From Pseudofabraea citricarpa (Eukaryota; Ascomycota; Leotiomycetes; Helotiales; Dermateaceae): 64,000 bases of DNA. The position numbers were made by a program, and so were the translations under genes. Position 1 is the stretch's first letter, and each line of letters begins with the position of its first letter. The stretch lies in the NCBI GenBank assembly GCA_029641185.1, contig JAPWGK010000015.1, positions 434,001 through 498,000 of the forward strand, written 5' to 3'. Below, in pieces: positions 1 to 12,449 of this stretch. Below the pieces are notes generated by a model. That model ran no database searches and had not been told where the DNA came from. It worked only from the letters and a program-made list of their open reading frames with translations.

Positions 1-3000
1 AACGGTGGATGGAGATGCGCTTGAGGAAGCGGCAGCTCTTGTTCGTGAACTCGAGTCAAAGACTGGCGCAGTTGTAATAGTTGCAGAAGCTGCCGCAGCA
101 CTTGAAGGTGAAAATGCACCACTGAAAGTGGAAGTTGGAATTGCTAAGCCTGGTGTGCTTAGACTTTCGGGGCTTGATAAAATAGATGCTGCGGTATTAA
201 GTATAGGCAGACTTGCAGAACTGGTTGAGCCAGTAATACTTGATGAGACCAAAGACGTTTCTGATAGGTCGGCGTTTGATTGACTAGCAGAGAAAGAACC
301 TGAGAGAGATAATGATCTTAATGATGATGCAGAGGGTTCAGCTGCAGTACTGATAATAGTAGATGATCCTGCGCCCAATGGACTCAAAGACGCAACATTT
401 GAAGGAGTTGACACTGAGATATCTGATGGTGCTAGAGGGAAGGCACTTGACGAAGCTTCAGGAATAGTATTGGACGGTACTGCCGAATCTGATGATTGGG
501 TAGATACAGATTCGATGATTCCTGATGCTGATAAAATTCCAGGCGAAGATGTGAGTGCAATTGGCGTGGCGGAGCCTTGGAAAGGTGCTGAGGATGACGG
601 GATTCCTGTATTTCCAGTTTGAGTAGAAGCTGATCCTGCCCCACCAGTCATATCAGAAGGCGAAAGAGACTGTTGGGTTGCTCCAGCATTTCCGGTCGAT
701 GTGGCAATCGATGACGACAAAATTCCTGCATTTTCAGATTGAGTAGAAGCTGACCCGGGCCCGCCACTCACTTCAGAAGGCGAAAAGGATGGTTGGGATG
801 CTCTAATACTATCAGATTGAGTAATAGATGCTGCGGCACCTGCAGGCGTTACAGAACCTAAGAAAGAGACTGAAGATGATAAAATTCCCGCATCTCCAGA
901 CTGGGTAACAGATGATCCGGCGATGTCAGTAGTTAGAGAAGTGGAGGGCTGTTGAGATAGACCAGCATTTCCAGACTGCGTAGAGAGTGACTCAGCGGTA
1001 TCAAGTGTTGTGGAAGCTGAGAGGGACTGAGATTGCCCGGCATTTCCAGACTGAGTAGAAAGTGATCCGGCCGCACTACTTATTTCAGAAGTCTGGACGG
1101 ACTGTTGAGATGGGCCAAGATTTCCAGACTGCGTGGACAGTGAGCCAGCGGCCCCGGATGTTATGGAAATTGAGATTAACGGAGATGCACCAGCATCACT
1201 AGACTGCGTAGAAAATGATCCAGCACCGCCAGAGATTGTAGAAGATGAAAGGGGCTGAGATGCCCCTGCATTAATAGATTGCGTAGAAAGTGATCCGACG
1301 CCCCCAGATGTCGCAGGAGCTGAAGTAGACTGAGATGCTCCAGAATCTCCGGGCTGCGTAGAAGGTGAGCCGCTTACACTGATTATTCCAGAAGCGGAGG
1401 CAGCCTGTTGAGGCGGACCGCTAGCTGTTACAAAGCCTGAAATGGATTGCTGAGATGACTCTGTGTTTCCAAACTGTGTGAAGGATGATGCGCCAGCCTC
1501 AAATGTTGTAGTAGCTGAAAGGGTCTGTTGAGCCGATCCAGAATCTCCAGACTGAGTAGATGATACACCGGCCCCGGATATTACAGAATCTGAGATGGAC
1601 TGTTGAGGTAGCCCAGTGTTTCCAACCTGGGTAGAAGATGGACCAGCAGCCCCAAGGTCCCCAGATGTCGCGGATGCCGAGAAAGATGGCGGAGGTGGCC
1701 CAGCTTTCCCTGTCTGTGTCGATATCGATCCTTCCTCGGTTGTAACGGAGGCGAGAAAAGATACGGAAGGCTGTCCAGGACTGTCTGATTGACTGGAAGA
1801 CAACGCACCGGATTGTAGAACGGAAGTGGATGGGGATATTGGAGAATCCCCAGTATTACCTGATTGGCTGGGCAGTGCACCTGATGGCATGATAGAAGCA
1901 GATAGAGATAGAGATAATTGTTCAGCACTTGCTGACTGACTCAAAGATGCCGCTGCCCCAGCTGTTCCAGAGATTGACAACGATGGTTGGGGCGGTCCAG
2001 CCTTTCCTGACTGTGTGGGAAAGCTTCCTACAGACGAAGTGGTAACGGAATCTGTCATTTGCATTGTTTGGCTAAAGAGTGATGCATCAGGCGATATAAT
2101 GGAAGTGAACAAAGAGACCTGCTCAGTGCTTCCTGTCTGAGTGGATGCGGCTGCTCCAGGTGTTTCGGGTATTGATAATGACGGTTGGGGTGGTCCAGCC
2201 TTTCCTGACTGCGTGGAAAAGCTTGCTGCGAATGAATTGCTACCAGATTCTGTCATTTGCACGGCTAGTGATGACGAGAATTGTATACCATCAGAGGCAC
2301 CACTAGCGACGGAAGGCAGTAGTGTATTCGAAGGGTATAATTCTGTAGCTATTGTGATTGTAGGTGCGACAAAAACTTTCCTGTAGATAACCAAGTAAAA
2401 GTTGGTAGCACGCTTTCTGCGAGCTACTATTTCACCACCACAAATCTCGGTGCTGTCGTCTGGACATGGGTAATTGCAAGCACCAGGTACTGTAGAGTTG
2501 GGTTCCACGGCATTTGCGCAAAAACAAAATCCTGGCTCAATGCCAGCATACTCAAAGTCTGCACAAGCATTTAAACATCCCGAGACTGACCCAGTGGATG
2601 CATCGTCTGTCAATGTAGTAACAGGAGGGATCAAAGGACCTCCGTCTCGGTCAGGATCAATGTAGCAACCATCATTTTCGAATGTCCCATTGCGAGTGAG
2701 AAGAAGAAGAACCAATGTTGGCGAAGACGTAGGTGCAGCACCTACTCTAGAAACAGATAAGGATGAAGTAGTCGATGGTGTGCTAAGTCCTGAGTTTTGA
2801 GAAGCTAGAAGGGCAGTACCGCTAGCCGTTTCGCTTTCGGCAGCTGCACTAAATATTGCTGAGCTTGACACAATCTCAGCAACAAACGATGTGCTACTTG
2901 TTGGTGATCCTCCAAGTGACGTAGTGACAGGAAAGCAGGTACCAAAACTTGGTTGACATCCAGCTCCACAGAAGGCTTCGGTTGAGCCACAGTAGTCGTA

Positions 3001-6000
3001 TTGTGAACAACAATCACCTCCACCGCATGATGCACCAGATGCCGAAATACCACAATTTGGTGCTGATGATGGATTGGTACCAGGTACGACAGAAGTTGCG
3101 GTAGATAGGAGAGAAGACAATCCAGCCGGCTCGCTAGCACTGGTACTGGAAGGTGAAGCGCTGATGGTGGAACAAATACCATAGATTGGCTGACATCCAG
3201 TCCCACAGAATTCAGAAGTGACACCGCAATATCCAAATTGCGAGCAGCAGCTTCCTGTACTACAGATTGCACCGCCAGCTGCCACGCCACAATTAGGAGC
3301 TGATGAAGGAATTATACCAGCGATCGTGGACGAAGAGACTGATAGTGATAGACTTGCAGCCTCGGGTGCATTTGAGATTGATGGACCTAGGAATGTAGTG
3401 CTTAAAGCTGGTGGGAGAGTTGTAGAAGAGCACGTTCCGTATATACTTTGGCATCCAATTCCGCAGAAAGCCTCATCGGTACCACAAAATCCAAATTGTG
3501 AACAACAGTTGCCATTAGGACAGATCTGGCCATTTGCAAGTGGCCCACAATTAGGTGAACTTGAAGGTATGGTGCCCGGGACTGAAGCCACAGATGTAGA
3601 GGGGCCAAGTGGAGAGCCATCTCCAGTAGAGGAGGCAAGGAACGTAGTACTGCCGACGGATTGCAAAGTTATGGAGGAGCAAATACCATAACCAGACAAG
3701 CAGCCAAAGCCACAGAACTCGTCTCCTGTGCCACAATAGCCATATTGTGAGCAACAGTCACTTGTGCAAATAGCGTTCCCAGCTAGCGGACCACAATTTG
3801 GTGCCGATGATGGAATTGTGCCGGGAATCGAAATTGAGGGGGCCAAAGTAGTGGTGGCAGTACCAGTTATAATAGGACCGATCGTGTCACTACTACTAGC
3901 CAGTGCTGGTACTGCTGAAGAGCACGATCCAAAACCAGCCAAACAGCCAGTTCCACAGAATGCATCCGTCGTCCCACAGTAGCCATATTGTGAACAGCAT
4001 CCACTGGTACAAACAGCGTTGCCGGCCAACGGGCCACAGTTCGGCGCGGAGGATGGAATTGTCCCGGGAATTGACACCGAAGGGGCTGAAGCGGTGGTAG
4101 CAGTAGCAGTACTGATTCCAGCCCCAAAAGAGCCGGTAAACTCCGTACTGCTGGCAAGTGCTGGCGCTGCTGAAGAGCAGAGTCCAAAGCCAGCCAAACA
4201 ACCAACTCCACAGAAGGCGTCTGTCGTGCCACAGTAACCATATTGTGAACAGCAGCCACTGGTGCAAATAGCATTGCCGGCCAGTGGTCCGCAATTTGGT
4301 GCTGATGATGGGATTATTCCAGGAATAGTAGACGATGGAGGAACTCCAAATGTTGCTGAAATAGAAGCCAATAAATCTTCTACACCACTAGCAACTGATC
4401 CAGTCTGGGTGAAGAGGGCTCCACTGGCACTTGCTGTTTGAGACAAACTTCCACCAAGTATTTCAGTATTTGAGAGCGAACCACCACCTGTCGCAATAGA
4501 TTGTGTGGCACTAATATCCAAAAGTGTTGACACCGTAGCTGTCACGAGACCAGTATCGGTGATTGACCTTGGACCAAGCGACTGTTGGTTTGTCGGCTCT
4601 GCAGTATTTTGAGATATTGAAAGACTTGCAGACAGTGATTCAGAGATTAAACCAGCACCGGAGATCGATGCACCCAAGTTAGTGGTTTCAGATGCGAGTA
4701 TACTTGCAGATAGTGATCCAGAGAGCAAACCCGCACCGCTGGCCGACGCGTCTGGGCCAGCAGTTTGAGACGCGGAGTCACTTGTAGGTAGCAGCTCAGA
4801 GACTGAATTAGTACCAGAGGCCGAGGCACTCACGCCACCAGCAATCTGCGATGCTGAAATGCTCGTAGCTGTTTCAGCGAGCGAGCGGCTGTCGAAAGAG
4901 AAGGAAGAAACTGCAGCGCCAGAGCCACTAATCGTTTGTGATGCAGCAAGACTCCCAGAGATCGATTCGGGAAGTGCAGAAGGTGACGCGCCCGATTCAG
5001 CAGTAGATGTTACGGTTCCAATATTAGTAATATCAACAGCCGATGCCGATCCACTTGAGACCGACTCGGCACTCGACCCAGAAGCAATAGGAGTCAGAGA
5101 GCCAGAGGCAAAGAGGCTTGATGAGATGGTTCCAGGAATCGCAGGCGAAACCGGTGATGAAATTCCCACCACACAGTATCTAGTAACAGTCAGCAAGTGC
5201 TCAAGAAGGACAGAAGTTGCACTCACGCAAGGTCAAGTATCAAATTGGTACAGTCGGCATTGATATCTGGATTCAACTCGCGAATCTGGCTTTCTGGCAC
5301 GCCGACCTTGCTTGAAACGACTGCACAATCATCTCCAAGGACTACAACATAGAACTGGCAGCAGTCGGGTGTGGTGTTGAGGGGTGTGGCTGCCGGAGGA
5401 GGAACCGGCGGACAACCCGTATAGGTTGGTCTTGATGTGGTCGATCCTGTCATTGAACCTGAAACGAAGCCGGCTGAATTGACAGCTCCATTTGTACCAG
5501 TCACATCCGCAGAGACTGATATAGATGGAGAAGTTTGGCCAGCTTCGCTAGGTTGAATAGAAAGAGTAGGGGCCGCTGATGTGATCGAGAGAAATTCTCC
5601 TGAGCTACTTGGCTGTGCAGATCCACTCATTGCAGGAACTGAAGAAGCAGTTTCTGGAATGGTAGGCTGCAAGGGGGAGGACGTTTCTCCTAGAATATTG
5701 CTTGCTGATAAGGATGAAGTCGAACTTTCGAAGATAGAAGGACCCGCTGACGCTCCAATTGACTGACTAGGGCTTTCTTGGCTTGGGACGGCAAGGGTTG
5801 AACCTGACGGAGACAACACAGATCCAGTGATAGAGGTTGCCAGTAAAGTTGAATCCTGCTCTGTTGTGGAAGTTAGAAAAGCCGTGCCCGAGCCTGCAAC
5901 ATTCAATGAATCCGAACTAAACGTTATGGAAGACGAAAGGAAACCCGCCTGAGATTCACTTGGCAGGCTGGCAACACTTGTTGTGTCAATATTAGTTGGA

Positions 6001-9000
6001 ACAGAAATTTCAAGAGAAACGCTAGAAGCAACAGTGATCGCAGGGTTGGTAGCTGACGATGAAAGCTCTTGTGCACTCGTAGACACACCAGACGCAGTAG
6101 AGGTGACAAGAGGGTTAGTATCTGACAATGTAAAGACAACGCTCCCTGAAGAAGACAGGATAGCCTCCGAAACCCCAGAAATAATCGATGTAACAGCAGG
6201 GTTATTAGCAGAAAACGAAGGCTCATTGCTGCCTGAAAATAATGAAACGGTCTGTGCAGCACCAGAAGCAGTATTGATAGCTGTGATAGCAGAATCAGTA
6301 ATTGATAATGAAAGATCCTGTGCACTTGCAGAAGGCGACGGAATCGCTTCAGAGGCACCTGAAGCAGCAGATGGGAAGGCACTGTTAGTAATTGACAGTG
6401 ATGGCCCCTGTATACTAGGAGATCCACCAGAGACAATAGATGTGATGACGGGGTTGGTAATTGGCAATGATGGCTCCTGTACACTTGCAGAAGACGAGAA
6501 AGTGGTTTCAGATGCGCCAATAACAGATGTAATGGCAGGGTTAGTAACTGATGGCGAGAGCTCCTGTACACTTGCAGAAGAGGATAGAACGGCTTCAGAC
6601 GGCGCCTGGGAAACTCCAGTGATTGAAGGTAGTGGTGAAGCCAATGCGATGCTCGTGCTTGAAGCGGTCGAGGTTGTTGCGGAGCTGACCAGGCTCCCAC
6701 TAACTAAAAAAGACTGGCTGATGGTCGTTGCGAATGGGATTGAGAAGGTCGAACTTCCCAGCGGCATAGGAATAGTGGCGGCACTGAGTGACAAGCTACT
6801 CATTGCAGGTGGCACATATGGAGCGATGAGGAGATTGATACGAGTACATCTACCATCATCTGGTGGCGCGGTCATATACAACCACAAGGTTCCCTCACAA
6901 GAGAACAGTGTCTTCGCGCCGTTGAGAGGTAAGCTCAATGAGAGCGAACAATCAGCATTTAATACCGCAACAACAGGTGCACTGCCCTGTTCAACGAATG
7001 CATCATTTGTTGAGAAGTAAATAGGCTCATCTCCTCCAAATTCTGGGCTTTGGTTCGAGATCAGCAAAACTGGATTACCACGAAGGTCTTTTAACTCGAA
7101 TGCAAGCTGGCCCATACTGCTGAGACTGAAGGCGATACTCTGCGATCTTTCTGGGGTGTATGCCAGCGCATCATCGCCCATTGGGTTAGGGTCGTAAAGG
7201 TATCGTATTTCACCTCCAGGTGTCTGAACGAGGATAATAAAATACGGAGGGAGAACACAGAATGCAGGCGCGGTAGGAGTTGGCGAGAACAAAACAGAAT
7301 TAACGGGTGATGCGGTGATGGCTGTCGGCAAAAGAGATGGGTTGATAGACGACGGCGTTGTGCCCTCTGAGTCAGCTGGCACAGCAAATAATGTCACTGG
7401 TGTGCAAGCTCGATTTCGAGAATATCTTGCAGATAAAAGAGTCAGGTATCCATCACAATTGTAAAGAATAGTCGTCTGCGAATCAAATATCTCGAGACGT
7501 AGCTGACAGGTTGATGCAATGCGTGCAAAGTAGGTTTTCATCCTTGAGGTGATATGTATCAATTCGTAGAGTTGGATGAGCGAGTTGCCAATAGCGCCAT
7601 TATTCACAGCACCAAAAACAGGCGTTGATACACCATTGATGGTCGTGTTGGACACAAAATTATTGTTCCCGTCGATACTGAACACAGCAGCTTGCGATTC
7701 GGATGCAACGAATGGCAACTTCTCATAGCCATAGAACATAGCCACGTCCTGTCCAGGAACATACTCTCCCCCAAGGTACTGGACTGGTTTACCAGCTTCT
7801 TGTACAGCCACACGGAACCGGCTCGGCGTTTGGGAGCAAACACGCTGGGGTGGGTTGGTAGGTGATATAGGGGGTGGGATAGTTTGGGTTGGACCACCAG
7901 CGGAGAAAGCTGTTGCACCAGCTCTATTCGAAAGACTGGCCGGTGCAGTTGCAGGCACCGAGGAGAGTGCTGAGAAGGACGAAGGGAATATTGGGCAATC
8001 AGCAGCAATGGGGAAGAGCTGAACCTGTGGACAGCCGCGATTGCTTGTTTCGGTAAACAAGAACAGTGTGTCATATCCTTGATTCGTACAATCCTCCAGG
8101 ATATTCGCACCGTTAAATGGCAACGAAAGTTCAAGGGAACAATCACCAGGATCGACTGTGGCTGCGATGGGTAGATAATCTCTCTCTTCGTATATCTCCC
8201 TGGTGGCAAAATACACCGGTTCATCGCCAGGATATATCTGATCCTGCTCGGCATACATGGTGACAACGGTGCCATTTACATTGACCACCGTGAACGTTGG
8301 CTGATTGTTGGGGCTAGTACTATCAATATTCCCAAGACTAAAGGCTTGGGCAATGCTAGAATCGGTAGTAAAGGACATCTGATCGTTGTCCTCTCTATCA
8401 GCATCGTAAAGAAATCTTGTAGGGCTGCCATCTCCAGAGACTGCGAGCAAAAAGCACTGGGGAATTTCTGGACATGAAGTTGGCAAGGCTGTTGCAAAGC
8501 TTGTGGGCAAGCCGTTGCTAAGGGGCGCAGTACCGGAAGCTCCTGGTAGCTGAGTTGCTCCTGATGGTGGAGTTGCTCCTCCAGAATTAGCTGCTCCACC
8601 GGTCTGACCAGCTGAAGCAGATGCTGGTACTGGTGCATTGGTTTCCTGACCACCTGCCCCTGAGGATGGGGCTAGTCCTGATTGACCCGCAGTGGCCGAG
8701 TTTTGAGGGAGATTAGTGTTGGGTAAGGCTGGAGAGGTAGGCCCTCCAGATGGGTTTGTTGAAGAGGTTGCAAATTGAGAAGCGAATGGGTCTGAGGTTG
8801 CAGAGCATATATCATTAGTGATTGTTTTCGTAACAGTATCATGAATCGGAGAATCATTAGTGATCGTTTCGGTGACTACGTCGTGAATCGTGAGCACGGC
8901 CTGGGTAATGGTTTTTGTTTCGGTGATAACCAGGCGATTGGCTTGTGGATGGTGTGAGGCAGCATTGGCAAGTGCAAAATATGCCCCTGCTGCCCTGATG

Positions 9001-9020
9001 GCCCATCTCTGGAAATGCAT
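1..9020 (-). CDS. Giant secreted LysM / hevein / WSC chitin-binding mucin-like protein (3' end outside window)
   Basis: Probable extracellular or wall-attached carbohydrate-binding protein. Exon 1 is 9020..5227 and exon 2 is 5179..1, continuing past the window; the 47-bp intron has a GTGAGT donor and ends TTACTAG. The ATG at 9020 opens a signal peptide (residues 1 to about 21). Three copies of a roughly 150-residue Cys-containing module of unknown function follow at about residues 183-345, 400-560 and 590-740. Next come a long Ser/Thr-rich stalk, one LysM (about 1220-1275, spanning the intron, containing CCQFYVVVLGDDC), six hevein-type modules (about 4330..2930, pattern CCSQYGYCG), and one WSC-like Cys module (about 2700..2385). 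The rest is a Ser/Thr/Gln mucin-like array open to base 1. At least about 2,985 residues lie inside the window. LysM and hevein modules bind chitin and WSC modules bind glycans, so roles in wall adhesion, shielding chitin from host recognition, or sensing are possible. No catalytic domain is visible. The domain calls are firm; the function is inferred. Confidence 0.88.
600..2260 (-). repeat. Mucin-like array of about 20 degenerate STQSGNAG units
   Basis: The minus-strand reading frame encodes about 20 copies of an imperfect unit of 24-28 residues centred on (F/L/S)STQSG(N/K/D)(A/T)G, rich in Ser, Thr, Gln and Ala with almost no charge and no Cys. Such arrays are normally heavily O-glycosylated and form extended stalks. 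The degenerate repeats make this region prone to length change and to assembly collapse. Confidence 0.8.
2930..4330 (-). repeat. Six hevein-type (ChtBD1) modules in tandem
   Basis: Reading on the minus strand, modules start near 4326, 4071, 3830, 3590, 3325 and 3095. Each has the eight-Cys hevein pattern (for example NCGPLAGNAIC, CCSQYGYCG, FCG, GCLAGFG, CSS) preceded by a PGTIPSSAPNCG linker. The spacing is about 230-265 bp. The first three copies are almost the same at protein level; the last three diverge (SQFGFCG, SQYDYCG). This part of the protein most clearly points to chitin binding. Confidence 0.9.
5180..5226 (-). other. 47-bp intron inside the LysM module
   Basis: The donor is GTGAGT at 5226, there is a CTGAC branch-like site, and the acceptor is TAG at 5180. 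Splicing removes the in-frame TGA at 5225..5223 and joins LDLA to YCVVG, which completes the C-terminal Cys strand expected of a fungal LysM. Confidence 0.85.
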
Positions 9021-10820
9021 AATTGCACAGTCAATAGGACCAACGTCGAAGTGCTAATTTCGGCCTTGTCTTTGTGCAAAATGGAGAAATGAATGGAATT
9101 TTACTGTTTTCTTCTGGTCCAAAAGAGCGAGATTGATGGCCTTGTATGATCGATATTGGGTAGGAAAAGGATCCTATATACAGTGAGCGGAGGCAAATAA
9201 GCCCATCAGAAGCGGCAGGGAGGATGGGAATGCGGCGTCCATCTTGATCGCGTTTCGAGACGCAGGTCCAGAATTTTTGGGCTCTGTGTGCAGGACATTT
9301 GGAACACGCATTCTTGCTAATGTTCAAGAAATAAGGGCAGCTCTGCGTCTCTGAAACAAAAGCCCATGGTCATTCCAGGGCAGAGAAACGAGGGTTGCAT
9401 TGAGGAGAAGCAGGATACGAAGCTGCTCCCTTTCTTGTTAGGTGACCAAGCGAGGAAGCTGGATTTAATTTGCGGATGGAATGAATCGTCGAGTGATAGC
9501 CATTCAGTGAGGTGATTAAACGTTTGAAAACTGTGTCAACATCGAGAGTGCTTTACTTAAAGCAAGCACAGAGGCTTCGAGGAGTCAATAATGAAATGCT
9601 TGTCCGGGCATACTGTACACGATGTTGAAAAGTGACTTTGACTTTTCATATTGTATACCTATATTGAACACGTTACTTGGCCGGTGATTGACCTCACTCA
9701 CTACTCGAGAACTCAGGAATATAGCCGGAAGAATCTTAGTCCAACATGCAAACTACGATTCGTATGAGAACAAGCCATCTTCTTGATCGTTGCTTCAACG
9801 CGACCCAGGGAGATGGCAGCCGGAGCCCATTCTGCCTGTGCAGAGTAGCAAGGCAAGATGGAAGTGCAGCAGGACCAATGAACATCCTCAATACTCTGGA
9901 AAATGAGGCACCTCCCTTGAATGCCTGTGATATGACAGTGTCTATTATTACAGACATGAATCTAGCCAAAAGCTATAATTCAGAAATCAACGCAAATGGC
10001 GATGCCTGAAATTTCCATAACAGATCATAGCTGATGGTAGCATTTCCTCGGAATAGTTTATTGACGCTTGTAATATATATCACTTGATATTGATCTCTAG
10101 TACCTAGAGCTTCACATCTTGAAATTCATAGTACGCGTCCGCAAGACGCGCTTGATATTCGGAGGTACTGTGCGCGCTTATCCCTCCATTCTCCACAAGT
10201 GAGACACGGCTCCGGTATCTCGCCACCGTCTCGTTCCTGGCCCTGACTAAGGAGTACCATAAACATAAGAGGTTGGCGTGTATTGAGGAAGAATCGTTGA
10301 ATGTGGCGAGGTGGAGATGATGTTGATGTAAGGTTGAAGGAACCGTCGCGTGTAAATCTGAATCGCGCCAAATTTAAAGTGGGTCTACTCGGCTGTGGCT
10401 GGGGATTTGGGCATAGAACCAACTTGATAACTGATTTATTATACGAATTTTTCCTCATACCGTGTTTAATCTCGAGTGGTCAACTATTATGACTGCTAGA
10501 ATACTTTAAAAGAGCAGATTTTATAAATTATCACGTGAGGGTTGTGCTCTTTCGTACTCGTATTACTTGAGTAATTTATTCGTTGTCTTGAATATTTACA
10601 AAATCCTTGCTAAAAGGACTACTCCTTGAAGACAAATGACCTCCCACCCCGCGCTAAACTCCTAATAACAAAGTTGCCTCCCCGATGGTCCCATCCTTAG
10701 TCTACTCGTCATCATCAATACATGTCCTCCCTCCATTTTCATTCCGTAAGGTTCTGAAAGTAAGTATACACAGTGCGAACCATATCTACCAACGTCTAGT
10801 GGAGTCTAAAGTTAGAACTG
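9021..10820. other. Intergenic region between the chitin-binding gene start and the P450 stop
   Basis: This contains the promoter of the gene starting at 9020 and the 3' flank of the P450. Short open frames exist on both strands (for example 87 codons from 9746, plus) but have no recognisable domain, splice structure or composition. I see no gene here. Confidence 0.6.
9175..9180 (-). promoter_or_regulatory. Possible TATA box of the giant chitin-binding gene
   Basis: TATATA on the minus strand, about 155 bp upstream of the ATG at 9020. Position and sequence are compatible with a fungal TATA element; nothing else supports it. Confidence 0.35.
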
Positions 10821-12449
10821 TCAAGCTTCTCTAGGTATGAGACCGATATTCACGCCATCCTTAACACATAATGTTAAGCTCAATTGCTCTGTCCAAGGTC
10901 TCCCGTCATCTCTTTCCTTAATTTCGTCAAACTCTTGCACTATCCTGACGATAGTGTAGCTTGCCTCGGTCAGTGCATATTGCTGCCCAACACATATTCT
11001 TGGACCACCATTAAAGGGCAAGTATCCCCATGCTGGTCTTAACGTTGGCGAGTCCCAGCGGTCAGGCTTAAACTCCTCGGCGTCCGGTCCAAAAATCGAG
11101 GTTTGACGATGCATTGTCCATGTCGACCACGCAACAGCTTGGCCTTTGGCTATATAGACAGGATCTTCTCCAAGTGGGCCACCGCCACGAGGAATCGTGG
11201 TGGCTTTGTTGGCGAAGCGAGCATTTGATGGCACTACGGGATAGAGACGAAGAGCTAATGGCGAAGGTTAGCAAAATTCATGCTACAAGGAATTATTCAG
11301 CTTACATTCATTGAGTAGATTTTTGAGGTACTTCATATTTCGCAAAGTGTCGTAGTCAGGCTTCTTCCCGTCCAGCGTATCGACCTCAGCCTTGAGCTTC
11401 TGCCAGATGTCTGGCCGTCTTGCCAGTGTGTGGAAAGTATGACTGAGCAAGCTAGCAGTTGTATCTCTACCGGCCAAAAAGATGTTGAGGAGCTCATCGC
11501 GCAATTGTCTGGGATTCTTGGTTGCCCGTGCGAGCTCGTTGAGGAAAACATATCTCTCAGCTTGATCTTTCCCATCAATTGTCTTTTCTGCATCCAACGC
11601 TTTGACTCGTTCCAATGCTCTTTCCACAATCTTATCCACAAATTTATGAACTGTCTTGCATGCGACGTCGAACCTAGAATCCGAAAACAAATTAACCAAG
11701 CGACCCAGCCGACTTCTGCTTCCTAATCGACCTTGGGCTACGTCGAAAGCAGCTGCGAAAGCGTGCGATTCTGAACCTTCGGGGCTATTGAGCGAGCCGA
11801 CCGACTCTCCGAAGAGGAATTCGGTAGCTGAATCCATGGTAAGTTGGAAGAATAGATTCTGGATATCAACGGTCGACCCATCTCTGGGGATTTTGGCGAA
11901 AAGATGCTGGATATGAGTCTCAAACGTGCAGAGATCTGCCACCTGCGCTCTTGAGAAATTTGGTCGGACCAGTGCCTTTGAGATTCGTCAATTCCTAACT
12001 CCCATTTTCACAGTATATGTCTCACGTACCCTTGAATGCTCCCACATAGTCCCGTCTGTTGTGAAGATGCCATGACCAAGTAGAGGCCCAAACGATTCGA
12101 TGCGCTTGCCCAAGCCAAAGTCCTTGAAATTAGTCGCCAAGACTGCCTTTACATTCTCCGGGTCGATGGTATTGATGAATACCTGGCCCATTAGGGAAGC
12201 ACTCCAAGTAATACCGTTGTCCCGGTATCTTCTGCGTCCGATATCAAGGAGAGTCTTACTTTCGAATCCATGTTTCTGGGTCTTGTACAACCCGTAGCCC
12301 AGAATCCGTTCCCGTTGTGGTAAGCGGCGAACCGGTTTGCAGCCATGTGCCTTCTTGAAGCGGGCAGCGGCAATGTAATTAGATATCGTTTGGCCGATGA
12401 AGATGGTGAAGAAGAAGACGGCGGCTACGGCATAGTAATGGTGTGCCAT
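10821..12449 (-). CDS. Cytochrome P450, CYP52-like
   Basis: Membrane-anchored haem monooxygenase, probably a microsomal fatty-acid or alkane hydroxylase judging by overall resemblance to the CYP52 clan. Exons are 12449..12030, 11975..11306 and 11254..10821, giving 507 residues, the usual size. The introns are 54 bp (GTACGT donor) and 51 bp (GTAAGC donor). The N-terminus has one hydrophobic anchor (about residues 5-26). The I-helix motif AGRDTT lies at 308-313, the K-helix ExxR (ESLR) starts at residue 363 across the second splice junction, and the haem loop FNGGPRICVGQQYA has Cys451 as ligand. All key motifs are intact. The exact P450 family needs alignment. Confidence 0.9.

Noticed and set aside
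2805..4294. Several minus and plus frames of 60-160 codons over the hevein region
   Set aside because: They are other-frame readings of the repeated Cys-rich modules; the continuous frame carrying hevein and WSC signatures is the real one.
5983..7020. 345-codon open frame on the plus strand
   Set aside because: It is the antisense shadow of the Ser/Thr-rich stalk of the giant secreted protein; no domain, and the minus frame explains the composition.
10126..10492. Overlapping small frames on both strands near 10.3 kb
   Set aside because: Short, no motifs, complementary shadows of each other.
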